A stretch of 64,000 nt of DNA from Palleronia salina (GTDB taxonomy: Bacteria > Pseudomonadota > Alphaproteobacteria > Rhodobacterales > Rhodobacteraceae): positions 131,501 through 195,500 of the forward strand of contig NZ_FQZA01000002.1 in NCBI RefSeq assembly GCF_900141995.1. The letters are read 5' to 3'. Position numbers and translations under genes: made by a program. This document shows, piece by piece, positions 1-8,418 of this stretch. Each line of letters starts with the position of its first letter. Position 1 is the stretch's first letter. Below the pieces are notes generated by a model that worked only from the letters and a program-made list of their open reading frames with translations, was not told the DNA's origin and searched no databases.

Positions 1-898
1 CGGCGCGGGTGGCATCGGACAGGCTGCGTAGCCCTTCGACCGCGACGACTTCGGCCTGGCGGGACAGGGGCAGCGCGAAGGTGCCGCAGCCCGCGAACAG
101 GTCGGCGACACGCTTCGCGTCGCCCACGATGTCTCTGACGGCGCGCCACAGGGCGGCCTCGCCCGACTTGGTGGCTTGCAGGAACGCGCCCGGGGGCGGC
201 ACGCAGGCCACGTCGCCGAACATCTGGTGCGGTGGCCGCGCCTGGGCGATGGGGATGTCGCCCCATGTCAGCCGCGCCAGGTCGGCCGCCCCGGCGATGC
301 GCGCCAGCTCTTCCGAAAGGGCGCGATCCGGCTCTTTCCCGCCCGACACCACCACGTCCAGCCCGGCCGGGCCGTGGGTCACGGCCAGCGACAGGGTGTC
401 CTTGCGCCCCGCGCCCGCCGCCACAAGGTCGGAGAGGACCGGCAGGGCCTTCACGATCTGCGGGACCAGCACCCGGCAATGGGGCACGGGCACGATCCGG
501 TCCGACGCCCGTTCGTGGAACCCGATCTCGACCCCGTCGCGGCTGCGACGGGCCGACAGCACGGCGCGCCGGCGCGAGGCGGGCGGCGAGGTCGCGATGC
601 CGGTGATCGGCGCGGGCAGGCCCTGCGCCGCCAACGCCTGCGCCACCACCCGCACCTTGAACCGTGCCACGAAAGTATCCGAGGCATGCATCAGCGCGCA
701 GGCCCCGCAGCGGTCGTAATGCGGGCAGGCGGGCGTCACGCGCTCGGGCGACGGCGTCACGATCTCGGGGATCGGCATCCGGTCGCCCATGACGCGGCCG
801 CGCACCGTTTCGTTCGGCAGGGCGCGCGGGACGAAAACGGGGCCGGGGGCGATGCCGTCGCCAAGATGGCCCAGGCGGGTGATGGTCACGGTCTCCAT
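1..898 (-). CDS. Class I SAM-dependent RNA methyltransferase, RlmD/TrmA-like (3' end cut by window)
   Basis: Read on the minus strand from an ATG at 896-898 and open to the window edge (about 299 residues). It likely methylates a uridine C5 in rRNA or tRNA in the cytosol. The N-terminus (METVTITRLGHLGDGIAPG) looks like the TRAM RNA-binding domain of this family. A cysteine set C-x5-C-x2-C (CPHYDRCGAC, near residue 60) plus a later PHC fits the 4Fe-4S site of RlmD-type enzymes. Further on, FLQATKSGEAALW precedes the SAM motif VADLFAGCGTFALPL. The catalytic-cysteine end lies outside the window. It starts 14 bases after the ABC transporter stop, so it is probably the last gene of that operon. 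The family is fairly sure; which RNA it modifies is not. Confidence 0.8.
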   Translation of the reverse strand, partial: METVTITRLGHLGDGIAPGPVFVPRALPNETVRGRVMGDRMPIPEIVTPSPERVTPACPHYDRCGACALMHASDTFVARFKVRVVAQALAAQGLPAPITGIATSPPASRRRAVLSARRSRDGVEIGFHERASDRIVPVPHCRVLVPQIVKALPVLSDLVAAGAGRKDTLSLAVTHGPAGLDVVVSGGKEPDRALSEELARIAGAADLARLTWGDIPIAQARPPHQMFGDVACVPPPGAFLQATKSGEAALWRAVRDIVGDAKRVADLFAGCGTFALPLSRQAEVVAVEGLRSLSDATRA

Positions 899-912
899 CG
901 GGCGGCCCTAGC

Positions 913-2817
913 CTATTCCGCGGCCTCGGAATAGCCCATGAACCCGCCCGACTGCCGCTTCCAGTAGCGGGCATAGGTACCACCCTGCGCCAACAGCGCC
1001 TCGTGGGTGCCTTCCTCGACGATGCGGCCCTGTTCCAGCACCACGATCCGGTCCATCCGGGCGATGGTCGACAGGCGGTGCGCGATGGCCAGCACGGTCT
1101 TGCCCTCCATCGCGCGCTCCAGCGCGGCCTGGATCGACGCCTCGACCTCGCTGTCGAGCGCGCTGGTCGCCTCGTCCAGCACGAGGATCGGCGCGTCCTT
1201 CAGCAGCGCGCGGGCCAGCGCGATCCGCTGTCGCTGTCCGCCCGAAAGCTTCACGCCCCGCTCGCCCAGATGCGCGTCGTAGCCGGTGCGCCCCTTGAAG
1301 TCCTGCAGGTCGAGGATGAACTCGTGCGCCTCGGCCTTGCGGGCGGCGGCGATCATCTCGTCCTCGGTGGCGTCGGGGCGACCGTAAAGGATGTTCTCGC
1401 GGGCCGAGCGGTTGAACATGGCCGTTTCCTGCGTGACCATGCCGATCTGGCGGCGCAGGCTTTCCTGCGTCACCTCGCGGATATCGCGCCCGTCCACGGT
1501 GATGCGCCCCCGTTCGGGGTCGTAGAGCCGCAGGAGTAGCGCCACCAGCGTGGACTTGCCCGCCCCCGAGGCGCCGACGACGCCGATCTTCTCGCCCTGC
1601 GCGACGGTCAGGTCCAACTGCTCGATCCCGCCCGCGCCGCGCCCGTAGGTGAACCGCAGGTCCTCGAACCCGATCGCACCGCCGTGGGGCAACGCGTCCG
1701 CCGCGTCGGCATCGGTCAGCGTGTGCGGCGGCGTCAGGGTGTTCATGCCATCCTCGACCTCGCCCACATTGGAATAGATCGCCATCAGCGTGAACGACAC
1801 CCAACCCGTCATCTGCGCGATCCGGATCGAGATCGCACCGGCCGCGGCGATGTCGCCCGGCGTCGCGATCCCCCGCGTCCACAGAACGATGGTGCCGCCG
1901 ATCAGAAGGATCGGCAGGATGCCGGCCAGCGCCATGAGCGAGAAACGGAAGCCCGCGGTCAGCAGGCCGAAATCCACAACCTTGTCGCGGAACGTCGAAA
2001 TCGCGCCCAGCGCGGCACGGTCCTCGTGATCGGCATGGGCGAACAGCTTGACCGTCTTGATGTTGGTGATCGTGTCGACCACCTGCCCCGACACCATGGC
2101 CCGCGCGCCCGCCCGCGCCTTGGCCCGCACCCGGATGCGCGGCATGAACCAGCGGATCAGGGCAAAGTACCCCACGCACCACACGGCCAGCCCGACTGCC
2201 ATCCACACGCTGATCGTCGTCAGCAGGAAGACCGAGCCGATCAGGGTCGCAAGAGCGAAGGCCACCACGTTGATCATCTCGGACGCCACATCGGTGATCG
2301 CGCGGCTGGTCTGCATCTGCTTCTGCGCGATGCGCCCGGCGAAATCGTCGTCGAAGAAGGTGACGGCCTGGCCCAGCGTCCAGCGGTGCAGGCGGCTCAG
2401 GACCAGCGGGTTCACGTTGGGCGACACGATGACGGCGTTGGCCGTCGCGCTGGCCCCGAACAGGGCCGGGCGGACGACTACGAAGAACAGCAGCGCCCCG
2501 ACCAGCAGCGTGGCGTTCTCGGCCAGGTATCCCGGCGTCGCGGTCCCGGCGGCCGAGTCGATGATCCAGCCCAGAAGCAGGGCGGTCACCACCTCGGCCC
2601 CGCCGGCCAGCGCCGACACCACGGCGGCGATCGATAGCCACGGCCACGCCCCGGCCAAGGCCCAGCCCATGAACGCGCCCAGCGTCCGCGGCGGCGGGCC
2701 GTCGGCGGGCGCGAAGGCGTCGATCAGGTCGGAAAGCGGGCGCAAAAGGCGCGTGGGGCTGAAACGGTGCAATGACATTCCGGGCAACATAGGCGATGCG
2801 TCCGCGATTGCGCGCAC
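913..2817 (-). CDS. ABC exporter, fused permease-ATPase (MsbA/multidrug type)
   Basis: A half-size ABC exporter of 634 residues, expected to work as a homodimer in the inner membrane. The first ~390 residues carry about six membrane segments with an intracellular-loop region. The nucleotide-binding domain follows, with Walker A GASGAGKST (near residue 415), signature LSGGQRQRIALARALL, Walker B ILVLDEATSALD and the H-loop AIAHRLSTIA. The start is uncertain: the longest frame begins with GTG at 2817, and in-frame ATGs lie at 2790 and 2778 (MSLHRF); none has a clear ribosome site. Substrate unknown; lipid, peptide or drug export are all possible. It sits 15 bases downstream of the LysE gene in the minus-strand operon. 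Confidence 0.88.
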   Translation of the reverse strand: MRAIADASPMLPGMSLHRFSPTRLLRPLSDLIDAFAPADGPPPRTLGAFMGWALAGAWPWLSIAAVVSALAGGAEVVTALLLGWIIDSAAGTATPGYLAENATLLVGALLFFVVVRPALFGASATANAVIVSPNVNPLVLSRLHRWTLGQAVTFFDDDFAGRIAQKQMQTSRAITDVASEMINVVAFALATLIGSVFLLTTISVWMAVGLAVWCVGYFALIRWFMPRIRVRAKARAGARAMVSGQVVDTITNIKTVKLFAHADHEDRAALGAISTFRDKVVDFGLLTAGFRFSLMALAGILPILLIGGTIVLWTRGIATPGDIAAAGAISIRIAQMTGWVSFTLMAIYSNVGEVEDGMNTLTPPHTLTDADAADALPHGGAIGFEDLRFTYGRGAGGIEQLDLTVAQGEKIGVVGASGAGKSTLVALLLRLYDPERGRITVDGRDIREVTQESLRRQIGMVTQETAMFNRSARENILYGRPDATEDEMIAAARKAEAHEFILDLQDFKGRTGYDAHLGERGVKLSGGQRQRIALARALLKDAPILVLDEATSALDSEVEASIQAALERAMEGKTVLAIAHRLSTIARMDRIVVLEQGRIVEEGTHEALLAQGGTYARYWKRQSGGFMGYSEAAE

Positions 2818-2832
2818 GATCCCGTGTTCAGG

Positions 2833-3414
2833 TCAAAGAAAGACGGCCAACGCCGACAGCGCAAGCGCGGCGGCCATGATCCGCAGGAAGATGGCCCAGG
2901 CCGCGTCGCTGGACAACAGGGCCGTCAGCAGGTGGCCCGCACCCGTCCAGAACAGGCAGACGCCGAGGTTGATCCCCGCGAAGGCAGCGCCCAGACGCGC
3001 GCCTTCGGCAAGCGGCGGCAAGCCCGCGGCATAGCCCGACGCGGCGGCCAGCGCGACGGCCCAGACCTTGGGGTTCACCCACTGGAACAGCACCGCCTCG
3101 ATCAGCGTGAAGGGCCGGTCGCGGCCTTCGACACGCGGCCGCCGGGCGCGGCGGGCCAGACCCCAGGCCATCCACAGGATCCACGCGCAGGCGGCCAGTT
3201 TCAGACCCCATTCCAGCGCCGGACGCCCCAGAAGGACCGCGCCGATACCCGCACCTGTAAGCCCTGCCGTGATGCCAACGCCCAGCGCGACGCCCGCCAC
3301 ATGCGGCAGCGTCCGCGCCATGCCGAACCGCGCGCCCGAGGCGGTCAGCAGGATCACGTTGGGGCCGGGCGTGAAGAGGCCCGCGAAGACGAACAGGTAA
3401 AGCGGGTCGATCAT
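2833..3414 (-). CDS. LysE/RhtB family amino-acid exporter
   Basis: A 193-residue membrane protein with about six hydrophobic segments. The N-terminus contains the family hallmark FTPGPNVILLTASGARFG, with the conserved PGPN near residue 17. The family exports amino acids or related metabolites through the inner membrane; the substrate here cannot be read from sequence. The ATG (3412-3414) overlaps the stop of the cca gene as ATGA, so the two are translationally coupled. A downstream shadow frame on the same strand is not a gene. Confidence 0.85.
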   Translation of the reverse strand: MIDPLYLFVFAGLFTPGPNVILLTASGARFGMARTLPHVAGVALGVGITAGLTGAGIGAVLLGRPALEWGLKLAACAWILWMAWGLARRARRPRVEGRDRPFTLIEAVLFQWVNPKVWAVALAAASGYAAGLPPLAEGARLGAAFAGINLGVCLFWTGAGHLLTALLSSDAAWAIFLRIMAAALALSALAVFL

Positions 3415-4562
3415 CCCAGCAGGTCTTCGCGGCTGGCCGTCATGCCCGACGCGATCCAGCGGCGTTCCAGCTCGGCCAGCTTGCGGCCGATCTCGGGGCC
3501 CTCGTAGTCACCCGCCAGGTCGGCGCCGCGCACGGGAAACCGCGCGGTCGCACCGCGCGCGATCCGGTCGCCCAGATCGGCCGGCAGCGGGGCCGAGAAG
3601 CTGGCCGCGCGCAAAAGCTCGATATCGCGGGCGGTGTCGGCCCCGTGTCGCCAGGCCAGTTCCGCCGTGCCGGCCTCGGCCCCGACCCCGTCGCGCAGCA
3701 GCGCCAGCCGGGCCGCCTGCTTGCGCGACAGGCGCAGCCGTTCGGGCGCCTCGTCCCCGCCCAGAATGGCCAGCCGACGCAGAGGGTCCGGCGCGGCATC
3801 GAGCGTGCCTTCAAGGTGGACGAGAACCGCCAGCAATCCGGGATCAGCCCCCGGAAGGATCCGCGCAAGGATCCCCGATTGCGCCATCGAGGCGACAGCG
3901 GGCGCGGGGTCGGGCGCGGAGAGAAGCTTCAGCGTCTCCGCGCCGACCCGTTCCGCCGAAAGCTGCTCCAATCCCTCGGCCAGCGCGGCGCAGGCGGCCA
4001 GCGCCTCGGCGTCGACGCCGTGCTCGGGGTCGCCGTACCATGCGTGGAACCGGAAATAGCGCAGGATGCGCAGATAATCCTCGCGGATACGCTGTTCCGC
4101 GTCACCGATGAACCTGACCCGCCGGGCCTGAAGGTCCGGAAGGCCGCCCAATGGGTCCAGAACCGTGCCGGCGGCATCGGCATAGAGCGCGTTCATCGTG
4201 AAATCGCGCCGGGCCGCGTCCTCTTCGATCCGGTCGGAAAACGCGACCGTGGCGTGACGGCCGTCTGTGTCCACGTCCTTGCGGAAGGTCGTGACCTCGT
4301 AGCCCTCGCCCTCCACCACCACGGTGACGGTGCCGTGGTCGATGCCCGTGGGCACCGGTTTCAGGCCCGCGGCCTCGGCCAGGGCGATGACCCGCTCGGG
4401 CACCGCGTCGGTGGCGATGTCCACGTCATCCACCGGCGCCCCGATCAACTGGTTGCGCACGCAGCCGCCCACCGCCAGCGCCTGGTGGCCCGCCCCGGTG
4501 AGCGTGGCCAGGACGCGCTGGGTGCCGTCGGCTGCCAGCCAAGGTGCGCCGGTGATCTTCAT
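3411..4562 (-). CDS. cca: CCA tRNA nucleotidyltransferase / poly(A) polymerase family
   Basis: A 383-residue class II nucleotidyltransferase that adds or repairs the 3' CCA of tRNAs. The head domain shows GGCVRNQLIG followed by DDVDIATDAVPERV, giving the metal-binding DxD, then RRDFTMNALY (the RRDFT motif), PLGGLPDLQARRVRFIGD and a REDYLRILRYFRFHAWYG stretch that binds the tRNA acceptor. I chose ATG 4560-4562 because it overlaps the upstream Nudix stop as ATGA and begins MKITGAPW; the reading frame continues upstream but that part lies inside the Nudix gene. A poly(A) polymerase activity cannot be excluded from sequence. Confidence 0.92.
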   Translation of the reverse strand: MKITGAPWLAADGTQRVLATLTGAGHQALAVGGCVRNQLIGAPVDDVDIATDAVPERVIALAEAAGLKPVPTGIDHGTVTVVVEGEGYEVTTFRKDVDTDGRHATVAFSDRIEEDAARRDFTMNALYADAAGTVLDPLGGLPDLQARRVRFIGDAEQRIREDYLRILRYFRFHAWYGDPEHGVDAEALAACAALAEGLEQLSAERVGAETLKLLSAPDPAPAVASMAQSGILARILPGADPGLLAVLVHLEGTLDAAPDPLRRLAILGGDEAPERLRLSRKQAARLALLRDGVGAEAGTAELAWRHGADTARDIELLRAASFSAPLPADLGDRIARGATARFPVRGADLAGDYEGPEIGRKLAELERRWIASGMTASREDLLG

Positions 4563-5146
4563 GCCGATACCCTCTGCGCCAGGCCCCGCAGGATCCGCGC
4601 GGTGGCGCCCCAGATGTAATATGGACCGTAGGGCACGGTGTAATAGAGCCTTTGCTGCCCCCGCCAACGGCGCGACTGAACGCTGAACCGCGCCGGGTCG
4701 GTGACGTGATCGAAGGGCACGTGGAAGATCTCGGCGACCTCGCCGGGCTCGGGCCGCGGCTCGAACGGGCGGGTGATGAACCCGAGGACGGGGTGCATGG
4801 CGAAGCCCGTGACCGTTTCGTGGGGCGGCAGCGCGCCGATGATCTCGACCGCGTCGCGCGGCAGGCCGATCTCTTCCTCGGCTTCGCGCAGGGCGGCATC
4901 GGTGGCGTCCCGGTCGCCCGGGTCGATCTTGCCGCCCGGGAACGCGATCTGGCCGGGATGCTGGCTGAGCTGGGACGATCGCTTGGTCAGGATCACGCTG
5001 CCGGTGCGGACGCAGACGGGCACCAGCACGCCGGCCCCGCGCAACCCCATGGCCGGGGGTCGCGCGGGCGCGTTCAGATCGAAATCCGAAGACGGCCCGG
5101 TGTCGCGGGCCAGGGCGGCCAGCAGACGGGCGCGCAGGTCATCCAT
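4559..5146 (-). CDS. Nudix hydrolase, coenzyme A pyrophosphatase (NudL-like)
   Basis: A 195-residue Nudix protein. It contains both the Nudix box (GGKIDPGDRDATDAALREAE continuing EEIGL, near residues 80-103) and, just ahead of it, the CoA-pyrophosphatase family signature around LTKRSSQLSQHPGQIAFPGG. The expected reaction splits CoA and CoA derivatives into 3',5'-ADP and phosphopantetheine. Its start overlaps the end of hslO by 8 bases and its stop overlaps the cca start, so it is internal to the operon. The family assignment is good; the in vivo substrate is inferred. Confidence 0.88.
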   Translation of the reverse strand: MDDLRARLLAALARDTGPSSDFDLNAPARPPAMGLRGAGVLVPVCVRTGSVILTKRSSQLSQHPGQIAFPGGKIDPGDRDATDAALREAEEEIGLPRDAVEIIGALPPHETVTGFAMHPVLGFITRPFEPRPEPGEVAEIFHVPFDHVTDPARFSVQSRRWRGQQRLYYTVPYGPYYIWGATARILRGLAQRVSA

Positions 5147-6143
5147 CGTCGCCCGGTGCGATTTCCGCCTCGAACCCCAGGGTGCGGGGGTCGAACTCGT
5201 AATGGGCGCCGCAGAACTGGCAGTCGGCGGTGACCTTGCCGTCCTCGGTCGTCATGTGCGCGATGTCGCGGGCCGAGTAGATCGACAGGCTCTGGCGCAC
5301 GCGATCGGCCGAGCAGGTGCAGCCGAAGGTGACCGGCTGCGCATCGAACACGCGCGGCTTTTCCTCGTGGAACAGGCGCACCAGCAGGTCGGTGGGCGCG
5401 ACATGGGGGCCGATCAGCTCGGTCTCTTCCACGGTGTCCAGCAGCATGTTCGCGCGCTTCCAGTTCTCGGCCTCGTCGCCGTCCAGAACATCCTCGGCCT
5501 GCATCACGCCCGCGTCGCCCGAGCCGCCTTCGCCCTTGGCCATCAGCGGCGACGCCTTGGGCATGTGTTGCAGCATGATGCCCCCCGCGCGCCACGCGGT
5601 CAGCTGGCCCGGCTCCTGCGCCTGCCCGAAGGCGGGGGCGAACCGGGTCGGCAGCTGCTCGGACTGGGCGAAATACGTCTCGGCGCAGGCCGACAGAGAC
5701 CCGCCGGCGATGGGCGTGATCCCCTGGTAGGGATGGGTGCCGTCGCCCTGGTCCATCAGGACCGCGAAATAGCCCTTGCCGATCTGGCTGAACGGGTCGG
5801 CCCCCGATTGCAGTTTGTCGGCATCGTAGCTGGCATAGGCCCGGATCTGCGCGGGCGAGCCGTCGGCGCCCGGCGCGTAGTAGTCGGTGGCGATCAGGCG
5901 AGCGGGCCCGTCGCCGCGCACCTGCAACGACAGTTTCCAGCGCAGCTTGATGGTCTGGCCGATCATCGCCGTCAGCAGAGTGGCTTCGGCGACCAGCGCC
6001 TCGATCTCTGGCGGGTAGTCGTGCTGCTCCAGCACCCGCTCGAGCGTCGAGTCGAGCCGCGCGACACGGCCGCGGATGTCCGAAGCGTCAAGCTGGAAGG
6101 GCAGGACGGTATCGTCCCAGGCGATTTTCGTGCTGAGTGTCAT
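5139..6143 (-). CDS. hslO: Hsp33 redox-regulated chaperone
   Basis: A 334-residue Hsp33, a cytosolic holdase switched on by oxidation of a zinc centre. The body matches the family, with RLIATDYY and GITPIAGGSLSACAETYF. The zinc cysteines are at the C-terminal end: CTC (FGCTCSADRV) and CQFC (DCQFCGAHYEF). I placed the start at ATG 6141-6143 because a strong AAGGAAG ribosome site sits about six bases upstream; the open frame runs further to 6398 but that would overlap the divergent Nudix gene. It is the first gene of the leftward operon hslO-nudix-cca-lysE-ABC-methyltransferase. The promoter is expected in the 86 bases before the divergent gene. Confidence 0.93.
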   Translation of the reverse strand: MTLSTKIAWDDTVLPFQLDASDIRGRVARLDSTLERVLEQHDYPPEIEALVAEATLLTAMIGQTIKLRWKLSLQVRGDGPARLIATDYYAPGADGSPAQIRAYASYDADKLQSGADPFSQIGKGYFAVLMDQGDGTHPYQGITPIAGGSLSACAETYFAQSEQLPTRFAPAFGQAQEPGQLTAWRAGGIMLQHMPKASPLMAKGEGGSGDAGVMQAEDVLDGDEAENWKRANMLLDTVEETELIGPHVAPTDLLVRLFHEEKPRVFDAQPVTFGCTCSADRVRQSLSIYSARDIAHMTTEDGKVTADCQFCGAHYEFDPRTLGFEAEIAPGDDG

Positions 6144-6229
6144 GGGCTTCCTTTGCCGGATGGCGTTGGGCATCAGCCCGCTATATAGGGCCGGGACACA
6201 AATCCTTGAACCCCGGGGGACCCGCCGCG

Positions 6230-6697
6230 ATGATCCCGCGTTTCGACCTGCCGCCCGAACCCCACCGCCGCTACGTGTTCCGCCCCGGCGCCTATGCCGT
6301 GTTGCTGCGGGGGCGCGACATCCTGCTGACCCGCCAGAACGGGTCCGACCGCGCGCTGCAACTGCCCGGGGGCGGCATCGACCCGGGCGAGACGCCACTG
6401 CGCGCGTTGCACCGCGAGGTCTTTGAGGAAACCGGCTGGCGCATGGCGGTGGACCGGCGGCTGGGCAGTTTCCGCCGCTTCGCGTTCATGCCCGAATACG
6501 GGATCCACGCCGAGAAACTGTGCCACATCTTCCTAGGCCGCCCCGGCCTGCGCATCGGGCCGCCGGTCGAGCCGGATCACGATGCGGTCTGGATGGATGC
6601 CGACGAGGCGGTGACGCGGCTGGACAATGCGGGCGACGCCTATTTCCTGGCACGGTTCCTGCGCTCAGGCCGGGGCGCGGTCGATCACCGCCATTGA
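6230..6697 (+). CDS. Nudix hydrolase of unknown substrate
   Basis: A 155-residue protein with a textbook Nudix box GGGIDPGETPLRALHREVFE followed by ETGW (about residues 45-67), so it should hydrolyse a nucleoside diphosphate linked to another moiety. Start at ATG 6230 (MIPRFDLPPEPH), preceded by GGGGGA about ten bases upstream; an ATG farther upstream at 6137 would overlap the divergent hslO start and is less likely. It is divergent from hslO, and its last 33 bases overlap the convergent receiver-PP2C gene. Substrate unknown; the sequence resembles NUDIX proteins of the ADP-ribose/ADP-sugar or 8-oxo-dGTP class only in the box. Confidence 0.82.
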   Translation: MIPRFDLPPEPHRRYVFRPGAYAVLLRGRDILLTRQNGSDRALQLPGGGIDPGETPLRALHREVFEETGWRMAVDRRLGSFRRFAFMPEYGIHAEKLCHIFLGRPGLRIGPPVEPDHDAVWMDADEAVTRLDNAGDAYFLARFLRSGRGAVDHRH

Positions 6698-7960
6698 GAC
6701 GTCGTCGGGCGGGTCGCTGCCCTCGAGCATCGCCGCAAGCTCGCCGCGCAGCGCCTTGAGCAACCCGCGCCCCGGCGCCCGCCAGTGACGGGCCACCAGC
6801 CGGGCGAGACCATCCTCACCCAGCAGCCCGCCGCCGGGATCGGGACATTCGGTGACCCCGTCGGAATGGATCAGCAGCCGATCTCCGGGAAAAAGGCTCA
6901 CGGACACGGTTTCGAACGCCGCGTCTTCGATCAGGCCCACCGGCATCCCCCCCTGGCCCGCCGAATCCTGCCGTCCATCGGCGCGGACGAGGATGGGGTG
7001 CGGATGCCCGGCCTGGCACAGATCGACCCGGCCACTGTCGAAATCAACCTCGGCAAGGATCACGGTAGCGTAGTGGTCGGTCTGGAATTCCGACAGGAAC
7101 ATCCGGTTCAGCCGCGCGCAGACCATGTCGGGCCGCCGCATGACCACGCGCCCCCCGCGCCGCTCCAACGCGACGTTCTTCCCCGGATCCCCGCCCGTCA
7201 GCCAGCCCGAGACCCGCGCGGCAACGAGGGCCGAGGCCACCCCGTGACCAGAGATATCGAGAGAAAAGACGCCATGCCGGGTGTCCGAGATGGGAAAGCC
7301 GCCGACGAGATCGCCGCCCACGGGACCCGAGGGCTGCAACAGGTAGGACACCGATCCGCCCGCCAGCCGGGCAGAGCCGCGCGGCACCAGTGACAACTGA
7401 AGCTTGCGCGCCTCGGCCAGGTCGCGGTTCAGCGCATCGTCCAGCCGCTGAAGGTCCGACGCGGCGCGGCAGGCCTCGCGGCTGCGCAGGACCAGCTCGC
7501 GCTCGATCCGGACCACGCGGGCGGCGGCATGCAGACGCGCCAGCAGCTCGTCGGGGCTGACCGGCTTGGTCAGGAAGTCGTCGGCGCCCGATTGCAGCGC
7601 CATCGCGATCTCGTCCTTGCCGCGCTTGGCCGTCAGGACGATGAAATAGATGTATCGATCATCGCCGAAGCTGCGGACCCGGGCGCACAGGTCCAGGCCG
7701 GACAGGCCCGGCATCATCCAGTCGCTGAGAATGATATCCGGCGGATCGGTCCGGCAGAGGATCAGCGCCTCTTCCGCCGAGCCCGCCTCGATCACGCGAT
7801 ATTCGCTGCCCGAGAGGCTTGATGCCAACATGCGCCGGTGAAGCCGGCTGTCGTCGACGATCAGCAAGGTCAGGGTCGGTCGGCGCGGGGGCGTCAGGCC
7901 CTCATTCGCCGGACGGGTGGCTTCCTTGGGCACAGCGCCGGTGGATCCTTTCGCGGTCAC
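6665..7960 (-). CDS. Response-regulator receiver fused to PP2C/SpoIIE-type phosphatase
   Basis: A 431-residue two-domain signalling protein. Residues ~30-150 form a receiver domain: LLIVDDSRLHRR (acidic pair), ILSDWMMPGLSGLDL (phospho-acceptor Asp), IVLTAKRG and FLTKPVSPDELLARL (conserved Lys). A helical linker follows (ERELVLRSREACRAASDLQR). Residues ~190-430 form a SpoIIE/RsbU-like Ser/Thr phosphatase with GPVGGDLVGG, FSLDISGHGVASAL and LLIHSDGVTE, the metal-binding Asp motifs. Such proteins (RsbP/RsbU; RbaY in Rhodobacter) dephosphorylate an anti-sigma-factor antagonist in a partner-switch pathway. No antagonist or anti-sigma gene lies in the window. It is divergent from an Hpt gene 83 bases away, which suggests the Hpt feeds phosphate to this receiver (inference). 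Confidence 0.88.
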   Translation of the reverse strand: MTAKGSTGAVPKEATRPANEGLTPPRRPTLTLLIVDDSRLHRRMLASSLSGSEYRVIEAGSAEEALILCRTDPPDIILSDWMMPGLSGLDLCARVRSFGDDRYIYFIVLTAKRGKDEIAMALQSGADDFLTKPVSPDELLARLHAAARVVRIERELVLRSREACRAASDLQRLDDALNRDLAEARKLQLSLVPRGSARLAGGSVSYLLQPSGPVGGDLVGGFPISDTRHGVFSLDISGHGVASALVAARVSGWLTGGDPGKNVALERRGGRVVMRRPDMVCARLNRMFLSEFQTDHYATVILAEVDFDSGRVDLCQAGHPHPILVRADGRQDSAGQGGMPVGLIEDAAFETVSVSLFPGDRLLIHSDGVTECPDPGGGLLGEDGLARLVARHWRAPGRGLLKALRGELAAMLEGSDPPDDVSMAVIDRAPA

Positions 7961-8043
7961 ACCGGGTCTAGCGGTCCGATCCTAAGGAATGGTGAAGGCC
8001 GTATTGACCGATCCTTTACGGACGGCTGCCATCCTGAGCGGTG

Positions 8044-8418
8044 ATGACCGGCGAGAGTGATCTTCTGAACCTTGAAACCGTCGCCCTGCTCCAGCGGGAA
8101 TTCGCGCCCGCGGTCCTGGCCGAACTGGTGGACCTGTTCGCCGTCGAGGCCGCGCCGATCCTGGCGCAGATCGACAGTGGGCATGATCCATCGGCCGCCG
8201 ACTTTCACAGCCTGCGCGGGGCCGCCCTGGCGCTTGGTCTGACCGGTGTGGCGGCGGCCGCGCAATCCTGCGAGGAGCGGATCGCGGCCGGCCGCCCGGC
8301 CCAGATGGGCAGGCTGCGTGGACTCATCGATCGGTCGGTCGCCGCCCTGTGCGACCGGATCGGCGCGGATCAGACGAGGAAGTCTGCCAGCGTCTCGTCC
8401 TCGGTGATGTCGCGATAG
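8044..8418 (+). CDS. Lone Hpt (histidine phosphotransfer) domain protein
   Basis: A 124-residue all-helical protein with the Hpt core DFHSLRGAALALGL (about residues 59-72): His followed by x-L-[RK]-G-[AS]-x-x-x-L-G, where the His is the phospho-acceptor. No kinase or receiver domain is attached, so it would act as a free phosphotransfer protein in the cytosol. Start either GTG 8041 or ATG 8044; I use the ATG. It is divergent from the receiver-PP2C gene, an arrangement that suggests a shared phosphorelay. The last 49 bases overlap the convergent ilvA end; the C-terminal tail (TRKSASVSSSVMSR) is therefore read from ilvA antisense and may not be conserved. Confidence 0.75.
   Translation: MTGESDLLNLETVALLQREFAPAVLAELVDLFAVEAAPILAQIDSGHDPSAADFHSLRGAALALGLTGVAAAAQSCEERIAAGRPAQMGRLRGLIDRSVAALCDRIGADQTRKSASVSSSVMSR

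Noticed and set aside
908-2647. 579-codon minus-strand frame shifted against the ABC exporter
   Set aside because: Same strand, different frame from the exporter; reads as Arg/Gly/Asp-rich noise while the exporter frame has all ABC motifs.
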